Shown here: positions 1 to 4,922 of the stretch, one piece after another
Position numbering within the stretch: position 1 is the stretch's first letter
Layout: each line of letters opens with the position of its first letter
Notes under the pieces: generated by a model
Database searches by the model: none
The model's input: the letters and a program-made list of their open reading frames with translations, nothing else
What the model was told of the DNA's origin: nothing
Position numbers and translations under genes: made by a program
NCBI GenBank assembly: GCA_016764415.1
Contig: JAESRY010000076.1
Span: 1,737-7,974, forward strand
Direction of reading: 5' to 3'
Source: Cycloclasticus sp.
Lineage (GTDB): Bacteria > Pseudomonadota > Gammaproteobacteria > Methylococcales > Cycloclasticaceae
DNA length: 6,238 nucleotides

Positions 1-307
1 AAAGGATAAAAATGCTTTGTATGCTGCTTTTATGGATTATGTAGAAGGCGGTGGTCTATTTATTCCTACGCATAAAAAATACAACTTAGGCGACGAAGTA
101 TTCATGTTACTTAGTTTAATGGGTGAGACTGAACGAATTCCTGTTGCGGGTAAAATAATTTGGATTACCCCCGTTGGCGCTGAGGGCTCTAGGTCAAATG
201 GGGTGGGCGTACAATTTAATGATCAAGATGGTGGCGCTGCGCGTGCTAAAATAGAAACCTATCTTGCCGGCACGTCGCAATCAGGTAGAACAACACATAC
301 AATGTAG
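1..307 (+). CDS. pilZ: Type IV pilus assembly protein PilZ, 5' end cut by the window edge
   Basis: PilZ is a small cytoplasmic protein needed for type IV pilus assembly and twitching. The pilus-type PilZ is known not to bind c-di-GMP well, and instead contacts PilB/FimX-type partners. The reading frame is open from base 2 (KDKNALYAAF...), so the TTG at 17 and nearby ATG codons are internal and the true start lies left of the window. About 101 residues are visible; the Pseudomonas protein is about 118. Recognisable blocks are GGGLFIPT, LGDEVFMLL, PVAGKIIWITP, GVGVQF and the C-terminal THTM, all close to my recollection of Pseudomonas PilZ. The canonical c-di-GMP motif RxxxR is not seen in the visible part, as expected for this subfamily. 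It commonly follows tmk and holB and precedes a tatD-family gene, and the second half of that order is present here. Confidence 0.93.
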   Translation, partial: KDKNALYAAFMDYVEGGGLFIPTHKKYNLGDEVFMLLSLMGETERIPVAGKIIWITPVGAEGSRSNGVGVQFNDQDGGAARAKIETYLAGTSQSGRTTHTM

Positions 308-329
308 TCTCTTAAGGTTACGAGTAAAC

Positions 330-354
330 AGCGGCCTTAATGGCCGTTTTTTTT
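330..354 (+). terminator. Intrinsic-terminator-like hairpin between pilZ and the tatD-family gene
   Basis: The stem is CGGCC (332-336) paired with GGCCG (342-346), with loop TTAAT. It extends by a G-T wobble (331/347) and an A-T pair (330/348), and eight consecutive T (347-354) follow. This is the textbook Rho-independent shape, although the core stem is short. It ends 10 bases before the ATG of the next gene, so it would also act on transcription into that gene. Confidence 0.72.
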
Positions 355-358
355 AGGA
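355..358 (+). promoter_or_regulatory. Ribosome binding site of the tatD-family gene, directly abutting the terminator U-tract
   Basis: AGGA lies six bases before the ATG at 365 and supports that start. It begins immediately after the last T of the terminator, so no separate promoter fits between hairpin and gene. Translation needs transcripts that have read through the hairpin, or that start inside or upstream of pilZ. Confidence 0.6.
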
Positions 359-364
359 AAAATT

Positions 365-1141
365 ATGTTTATAGATTCACACTGTCATTTAGATCGAGTC
401 GATTTGAAGCCTTATTCAAACGATGTTGGTGAGTACTTAGAAGCTACGCAGGCTGATTTACTAGATCATATGCTTTGCGTATCCATTAATTGGGAAGATT
501 ACCCCTCTATGCGAGATTTAACCGCAGGGTATTCTAAGATTTCGGTGTCTGTTGGTGTGCACCCGAACGAAGTAGAGGGTCATGACCCGAGTGTAGAAGA
601 CTTAATTGAAGTGGCTAAGCGAGATAATACAGTGGCCATTGGTGAGACGGGCTTGGATTATTACCGATTAGAAGGCGAGTCTGGTCTCGATTGTCAGCAG
701 CAACGTTTTCGGAACCATATAAGAGCAGCTAAACAACTTAATCAACCGATTATTATTCATACGCGTGACGCAAAAGAAGACACGATTAGAATTATGCGAG
801 AAGAAAGTGCAGGCGATGCGGGTGGCGTTCTGCATTGTTTTACAGAAGACTGGGAAATGGCAGAAAAAGCCCTAGACTTGGGGTTTTATATTTCATTTTC
901 TGGAATTGTTACATTTAAAAATGCCAAGCAAGTACAAGAAGTCGCGCAGAAAGTTCCAGAGGATCGGTTTTTGATAGAAACGGACTCTCCATACTTAGCG
1001 CCAGTGCCGATGCGAGGTAAACCAAATTATCCTAATTACGTTAAATACGTGGCTGAAAAAATGGCTGAGTTACGGGGTATGCCGCTTAATAAAGTGGCGG
1101 AGATAAGCGCGCGTAATTACGACACGTTATTTAATCGTTAA
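365..1141 (+). CDS. ycfH: TatD-family metal-dependent hydrolase (YcfH type)
   Basis: This is a cytoplasmic TIM-barrel metallohydrolase of the TatD family. Members act as Mg-dependent DNases or as D-aminoacyl-tRNA deacylases; the physiological substrate of the YcfH branch is not firmly settled. All expected metal-site blocks are present: H6 and H8 in DSHCHLD, E94 in GETGLDYY, H132 in IIHTRDA, H157 in LHCFT and D207 in ETDSPYLAP. The 258-residue length fits the family (E. coli YcfH about 265), and blocks such as GFYISFSGIVTF and SPYLAPVP are nearly the same as in YcfH. The ATG at 365 is preceded by AGGA at good spacing, and the conserved N-terminal DSHCHLD begins at residue 4, so the start is secure. 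It follows pilZ on the same strand, the common gammaproteobacterial order, but with a terminator-like hairpin just upstream. It converges on the ATPase gene. Confidence 0.95.
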   Translation: MFIDSHCHLDRVDLKPYSNDVGEYLEATQADLLDHMLCVSINWEDYPSMRDLTAGYSKISVSVGVHPNEVEGHDPSVEDLIEVAKRDNTVAIGETGLDYYRLEGESGLDCQQQRFRNHIRAAKQLNQPIIIHTRDAKEDTIRIMREESAGDAGGVLHCFTEDWEMAEKALDLGFYISFSGIVTFKNAKQVQEVAQKVPEDRFLIETDSPYLAPVPMRGKPNYPNYVKYVAEKMAELRGMPLNKVAEISARNYDTLFNR

Positions 1142-1142
1142 T

Positions 1143-1161
1143 TAAGCCGCTCTACGGCTTA
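1143..1161. terminator. Compact bidirectional hairpin between two convergent genes
   Basis: TAAGCCG (1143-1149) pairs perfectly with CGGCTTA (1155-1161) around the five-base loop CTCTA. On the + strand it starts just after the tatD-family stop codon. On the - strand its 5' arm carries the last two codons (Lys-Pro) of the ATPase gene and its loop carries that gene's TAG stop. U-tracts are weak on both sides (TCGTTT on +, TTAATTAA on -), so termination strength is uncertain. Confidence 0.55.
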
Positions 1162-2780
1162 TCGTTTAAGTTCGGTAGTAGTTGCTTGATGCTTTCTAAT
1201 ACGTTGGTTTGTTTAGTTAACGAATTTTCCGCGTCTTTCAGTTGGCTAGAAATTTCTTTCTGGTGATTCTTCAAATCTTTAATGACTTGGGTTGCTAAAA
1301 AAAGTTCTTCATCTGCTTTAGTTTTATAAGGCTGAGAAAATCGATCTTTATATGCAGACAGTAAAGAACCTAGAACCTCATCGATTTCATGCTGACTTTT
1401 AGATTCGGAATTAATCAGCTTAATGATTTGTTGAATTGGCTCATGAAGCGGCTTATCGAATTGGCGCTGATAACGTGCAGACAATTTTGACTCTACATAA
1501 AGCAACTCATCTTCATCGTCTGTGAGTTGTGAAAACAGCTTAAGCATGATGGCGTCTAAGCCATTAATATCTTGTTTGTATTTCTTAAGATAGACTTGCT
1601 CAAGGGTTGTGACAACATCTCGAATTTCCTCTTGGGGGAAAGAGTTTTGTTCAAGGTAATTATAAAATTCTCGAACAGAAGAGCTTGATGAATCAAGCGC
1701 CTCTACAAGTTCCGTGCTTACGCTTTCTTCTTCTTTTATTTGGAATGGGTCGAGGGCTGTTAAGAATTTGAGTTTCTCATCGTCGGTTAAGTTGCCGGCA
1801 GATAATTGTTTTAGACAAAACTCAGACGCTTGCTGAAAATCAAGGGGCGTGGGTTCTTTGGTTTTCTCAACTTTAGGTGCAGGCTGGCTTGCAAAAGAGG
1901 GTGTTGTACTGTCAGGCAGCGCCGTCTCCACAATCTCCTGTATTGAATTTTGTTTTCGCCAAAAGTCACTAAAGGAATCAATAGGGCTTTCGTCTAGGTT
2001 TTTATCTAGCTCTAACGCGAGCTTATTAAAACATTGGGTTGCCTTAGAATCTGGGCTTAACAAAATGGCAGGGCATTGAAGCGTAACTGATGAAATCATT
2101 GTCTCGTCTGCTTGAATATACCCAATGTAGGAGATGCCAACATCAATGTATTTTTTTACCGCAGATTCGAACCGTTTATAGATGGATTTACTGTTTTCAT
2201 AATCCATCGCCATATTCACTAAAATAAAAGCGTCTCTATCGTGATGTGTGCGTTTTAGTACTTTGAGGAGTGAAAAGGAGTCAGTGAGTGATGTGGGCTC
2301 CGGTGTAATAATGATAATAGAGAATTGGGACGCTCTAATAAAATCCAGAACATCATCTCCTATGCCAGCAGCGGTATCAATAATCAGGTAGTCAAACTCA
2401 CTTTGTAGTTTGTCTAAAGCAGCCAGTAAGATGGCTTTTTGATCTTGGCTTAAGCGTGTGTATTCTGAAATACCGGTGGCGCCAGGAACAACTTTTAAGC
2501 CCCTTGGGCCATCGATAATAATTTCTTTTAGGCTTTTTTCACCTTTTAAAAGGTGTTGTAAAGTGAACTCCGGTTGTATCCCTAATAGGATGTTTATATT
2601 TGCTAGACTGGCGTCAGCATCAAAGACACATACTTTTTTATTTAAAGCCATGAGTGCAAGAGCCAAGTTTGTTGCTGTGCTCGATTTGCCTACGCCACCT
2701 TTACCACTGGTGATGGTTATAACCTTCGCTTTCGGTTTGTGTAACCCTTTAATACCTATATTACTGTACGCTAATTCCAT
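1152..2780 (-). CDS. Orphan MinD/ParA-family ATPase, FleN/FlhG-like, with a long repeat-containing C-terminal extension
   Basis: This is a SIMIBI-class ATPase of the kind that dimerises on ATP and positions cellular structures. The deviant Walker A is SGKGGVGKSS (25-34, signature Lys27 and Lys32), Walker A' is FDADAS (53-58) and the Walker B/switch II region is IIDTAAGIGDD (133-143). Blocks DADxxLANINILLG, EPTSLTDS and LVNMA point to FleN/FlhG rather than plasmid ParA. FleN/FlhG proteins are usually about 280-300 residues; this one is 542. After about residue 262 come a possible amphipathic helix (269-285), a Pro/Ser/Thr-rich linker (about 289-315), three 40-residue repeats (365-484) and a coiled coil (about 500-535). 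The FlhG-type N-terminal DQAxxLR activation motif is absent and no flagellar gene is visible, so the target is unknown. No in-frame ATG, GTG or TTG occurs in the roughly 90 bases checked upstream, and the next internal Met lies beyond Walker A. The ATG at 2780 is therefore the likely start, despite no Shine-Dalgarno. It is divergent from cysZ and convergent with the tatD-family gene, apparently monocistronic. Confidence 0.9.
   Translation of the reverse strand: MELAYSNIGIKGLHKPKAKVITITSGKGGVGKSSTATNLALALMALNKKVCVFDADASLANINILLGIQPEFTLQHLLKGEKSLKEIIIDGPRGLKVVPGATGISEYTRLSQDQKAILLAALDKLQSEFDYLIIDTAAGIGDDVLDFIRASQFSIIIITPEPTSLTDSFSLLKVLKRTHHDRDAFILVNMAMDYENSKSIYKRFESAVKKYIDVGISYIGYIQADETMISSVTLQCPAILLSPDSKATQCFNKLALELDKNLDESPIDSFSDFWRKQNSIQEIVETALPDSTTPSFASQPAPKVEKTKEPTPLDFQQASEFCLKQLSAGNLTDDEKLKFLTALDPFQIKEEESVSTELVEALDSSSSSVREFYNYLEQNSFPQEEIRDVVTTLEQVYLKKYKQDINGLDAIMLKLFSQLTDDEDELLYVESKLSARYQRQFDKPLHEPIQQIIKLINSESKSQHEIDEVLGSLLSAYKDRFSQPYKTKADEELFLATQVIKDLKNHQKEISSQLKDAENSLTKQTNVLESIKQLLPNLNDKP
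1329..1688 (-). repeat. Three degenerate 40-residue protein repeats (120 bp each) in the ATPase tail
   Basis: Residues 365-404, 405-444 and 445-484 (bases 1569-1688, 1449-1568 and 1329-1448) align without gaps at exactly 40-residue spacing. Shared columns are Glu385/425/465, an Ile/Leu next to it, Val389/429/469, Leu393/433/473, Tyr397/437/477 and an aromatic at 401/441/481 (Tyr, Phe, Phe). The last two units end in Pro (444, 484). The consensus is roughly E-I/L-x2-V-x3-L-x3-Y-x3-F-x2-P. Exact identity is low (about 20 percent between units 2 and 3), so this is old protein-level duplication, not a DNA tandem repeat. A weaker partial unit may lie at 320-344. Confidence 0.6.
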
Positions 2781-2795
2781 TATAGTAATCGCTAA

Positions 2796-2801
2796 ATTAT
2801 A
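2796..2801 (-). promoter_or_regulatory. Possible -10 element for the ATPase gene
   Basis: A perfect TATAAT on the - strand lies 15 bases before the ATG at 2780. No convincing -35 hexamer sits 16-18 bases further upstream. If used, transcription would start roughly 7-10 bases before the ATG, giving an almost leaderless mRNA, which would agree with the missing Shine-Dalgarno. The surrounding DNA is very AT-rich, so a chance match is quite possible. Confidence 0.3.
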
Positions 2802-2826
2802 ATTAAGTGTGGCCTGATAAATCGTC

Positions 2827-2839
2827 TTGATTCTATCAA
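2827..2839. promoter_or_regulatory. Small palindrome in the divergent ATPase/cysZ intergenic region
   Basis: TTGAT, a three-base centre TCT, and ATCAA form a perfect interrupted palindrome in the middle of the 103-base region between the two divergent start codons. It could be an operator for a dimeric regulator of one or both genes. I do not recognise it as a known regulator's consensus, and its short arms allow chance occurrence in AT-rich DNA. Confidence 0.25.
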
Positions 2840-2883
2840 AATTGCTAGCCCATAAGTTGAATAATTTATCTTAAAAAATACAA

Positions 2884-3609
2884 ATGAAAACAAACTCATT
2901 ACTGCACGGCGCGCACTGCTTTTTCGCTGGAATTAGCCTGATATTCCAACCTGGTTTGAGGCGTTTCGTTATTGTGCCATTGTTGATTAACCTTGTGTTG
3001 TTTGGCTTGGCGAGTTGGTTGCTTTGGCATTATCTATCAACTACTGTTGATTCGATGCTACCGAGTTGGCTAACGTGGCTGGCCTGGCTTATTCTTCCTG
3101 TCTTTATGCTCAGCGTTTTAACCATCGTTTATTACACGTTTACATTGCTGGCTAATATTATTGCGGCACCTTTTTATGGGCAATTAGCAAAAGCCGTTGA
3201 AGCAAGATTAAGGGGGCTATCATCGCTAGATGATGAGGTGACGTTAACGTTTAAATACGCGCTGCAGATGTTGAGTTCAGAATTGAGGAAATTGTGTTAT
3301 TACCTACTGCGAGCAATTCCTTTGTTATTGCTATCACTCATCCCCGGTCTAAATGTCATCACGTTACCTTTGTGGATGCTTTTTAGCGCTTGGTTTTTAA
3401 CGTTTGAATACACGGGCTACACGTTTGAAAATCACAAAATATTATTTGCGGAACAAAAAAGAATGATTAACCAGTCGCGATTCAGCAGTGTGATATTTGG
3501 ATCGTGCAGTTTGGTGGCGACAACGATTCCTGTGATTAATTTGTTTGCGCCTGCTATTGCCGTTGCTGGATCGGCTAAGTTGCTCTACGAACGGGGTGAT
3601 TTAGACTAG
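2884..3609 (+). CDS. cysZ: CysZ-type sulfate uptake membrane protein (EI24 family)
   Basis: This is an inner-membrane protein mediating sulfate entry for cysteine synthesis. Length is 241 residues against about 253 in E. coli CysZ. Matching blocks are QPGLRRFVIVPLL (22-34), LLANIIAAPFYGQLA (88-102) with EARL just after, PRAI-like LLRAIPLLLL (141-150), LFSAWFLTFEY (166-176), ENHK (182-185, compare DNHK in E. coli) and IPVINLF (215-221). Hydrophobic segments lie at about 28-50, 66-92, 138-176 and 203-236. The middle region, about 103-137, is polar, consistent with the soluble part of the family. The ATG at 2884 puts the N-terminus at the usual distance from QPGLRRF, although no Shine-Dalgarno is visible. 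No other sulfur-assimilation gene is in the window. Its last nine bases overlap the end of mtaB on the opposite strand, with no clear terminator between them. Confidence 0.9.
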   Translation: MKTNSLLHGAHCFFAGISLIFQPGLRRFVIVPLLINLVLFGLASWLLWHYLSTTVDSMLPSWLTWLAWLILPVFMLSVLTIVYYTFTLLANIIAAPFYGQLAKAVEARLRGLSSLDDEVTLTFKYALQMLSSELRKLCYYLLRAIPLLLLSLIPGLNVITLPLWMLFSAWFLTFEYTGYTFENHKILFAEQKRMINQSRFSSVIFGSCSLVATTIPVINLFAPAIAVAGSAKLLYERGDLD

Positions 3610-4887
3610 TTCAGCCTTTAAAATACCGTTTTCAACACCCATAACTTTACAGGTATTTATTTGGTTGGTTAGGCAGGATGACTCAGTACGAGTTGTTTTA
3701 ACTCTGAAGTAATTGGGTGTGTAACCGGAGGTGGTTATGGAACCATCCTCATTCAGGTTTCGGCTTTCTTCCCAAAGTACGTCGACCGTCAAACCCACTA
3801 ACAGCTCCATCGTGGATTTTTTTAGTGACTCAGCAATGAGATGAAGTTCTTTACTGCGTTGTTTCTTTATATCGTTAGCGACTTGTCCAGGCATGTTAGC
3901 CGCTTTTGTTCCATCGCGTGGTGAATAGGTGAAAATATGTAAATCACCGAATTTCATTTCTTCTACGAAATTAACCGTTTGTCGCCATTCTTCATCGGTT
4001 TCGCCAGGAAAACCAACGATGATATCTGAGGTGATATTGATACGAGGAATCAGCCGTCTTGCTTCAGCAACTAGCGCTTTAAATTCATCTGTTTTGCACC
4101 GGCGAGACATGCGCCTTAGTACAGAATCTGAGCCACTTTGCATCGGTAAATGCATATGTGGCATTAATCGAGTGTTAGCGAATAATGTAAGAAAATCAGC
4201 AGGTAAGTCCCACGGTTCGAGAGAACCCATGCGTATTCTCGGAATGCTAGTGCGTTCTAGAATGGTGGAAACGAGTTCGTGTAAATTGCTGTTGATATCA
4301 CTTCCATAACCACCTAAGTGAACACCCGTAATGACTATTTCAGAAATACCTTGTTGATGAATGGTATTAATTTCATCAACGATATCATCAATCATTTTGC
4401 TTTGCTCGTCACCTCTGGCAATGGTAACGATACAAAAGCTGCAACGGTAACGGCAACCGTCTTGAACTTTTATAAACGCACGCTGACGGCCTCGGCTAAA
4501 TAGAGCGACTTCGTTCGGCTCTGTGGCAATTATGGGCATAGTCTCCGCGCTTAATTGCTCTATGGTTAAATCAACCAATTGCTCTTTTTGTCGATTGTTG
4601 ATAAGCAAATCAACGCCATCGAGCGACACGGTCTCGTCTTCATTTAATGTGGCATAGCAGCCGCTAACGACGAGTTTAGCTTTGGGATTTTTTTTATGAG
4701 TTTTACGAATAAGCTGACGTGACTTTCTAACGGCGCCTTGGGTAACGGCACAGGTGTTCAAGACAAGAATGTCGGGTGATTGATCTTCGTTTACTAATGC
4801 GTGGCCGCGCGCACTGAAATCATTTGCCCATGATTCTATTTCCGCCTCGTTGAGTCGGCAGCCTAACGTTTTAAGGTGTACGCGCAT
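3601..4887 (-). CDS. mtaB: tRNA (N6-threonylcarbamoyladenosine(37)-C2)-methylthiotransferase MtaB
   Basis: This is a radical-SAM enzyme that adds a methylthio group to t6A at position 37 of ANN-decoding tRNAs, giving ms2t6A and improving decoding. It carries two [4Fe-4S] clusters. The N-terminal methylthiotransferase domain has C10 (TLGCRLNEAE), C46 (LNTCAVT) and C77 (VSGCYA) for the auxiliary cluster. The radical-SAM domain has C145-x3-C149-x2-C152 (CRYRCSFC) followed by ARG. Further blocks are ITGVHLGGYG (187-196), MHLPMQSGSDSVLRRM (245-260) and DIIVGFPGETDEE (288-300). The C-terminal ~65 residues fit a TRAM RNA-binding domain. TLGCRLNEAE and the ITGVHLG block separate MtaB from MiaB and RimO. 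Length (428) is normal. The conserved N-terminus fixes the ATG at 4887, but no Shine-Dalgarno is seen. It lies 35 bases downstream of the interrupted hydrolase on the same strand, so the two may be cotranscribed. Confidence 0.93.
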   Translation of the reverse strand: MRVHLKTLGCRLNEAEIESWANDFSARGHALVNEDQSPDILVLNTCAVTQGAVRKSRQLIRKTHKKNPKAKLVVSGCYATLNEDETVSLDGVDLLINNRQKEQLVDLTIEQLSAETMPIIATEPNEVALFSRGRQRAFIKVQDGCRYRCSFCIVTIARGDEQSKMIDDIVDEINTIHQQGISEIVITGVHLGGYGSDINSNLHELVSTILERTSIPRIRMGSLEPWDLPADFLTLFANTRLMPHMHLPMQSGSDSVLRRMSRRCKTDEFKALVAEARRLIPRINITSDIIVGFPGETDEEWRQTVNFVEEMKFGDLHIFTYSPRDGTKAANMPGQVANDIKKQRSKELHLIAESLKKSTMELLVGLTVDVLWEESRNLNEDGSITTSGYTPNYFRVKTTRTESSCLTNQINTCKVMGVENGILKAELV

Positions 4888-4922
4888 GTGGTGCTTATTA
4901 ATGTAAAAACGCGCATTTTACG

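Noticed and set aside
17..19. TTG as the start codon of pilZ
   Set aside because: The frame is open to the left edge and the residues before it (KDKNAL) match the conserved PilZ N-terminal region. The real start is outside the window.
1152..2780. Plasmid or chromosome partition ParA system
   Set aside because: The motifs fit FleN/FlhG better, there is no ParB gene and no parS-like site in the window, and the neighbours are chromosomal housekeeping genes.
2779..2784. A second TATAAT on the - strand overlapping the ATPase ATG
   Set aside because: A -10 box overlapping the start codon cannot drive expression from that start. It probably reflects local AT-richness.
1849..2802. Plus-strand frames at 1849-2079 and 2458-2802
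   Set aside because: They are antisense to the ATPase coding sequence, have no recognisable protein features, and mirror its codon structure.
3929..4503. Plus-strand frames at 3929-4309 and 4318-4503
   Set aside because: They are antisense to the well-supported mtaB gene and show no domain signature.
4903..4921. Inverted repeat GTAAAA/TTTTAC between the hydrolase and mtaB
   Set aside because: The six-pair stem is almost all A-T with no following U-tract. It is too weak to call a terminator. The nearby repeated ACGCGCAT (4880-4887 and 4909-4916) is also short enough to be chance.
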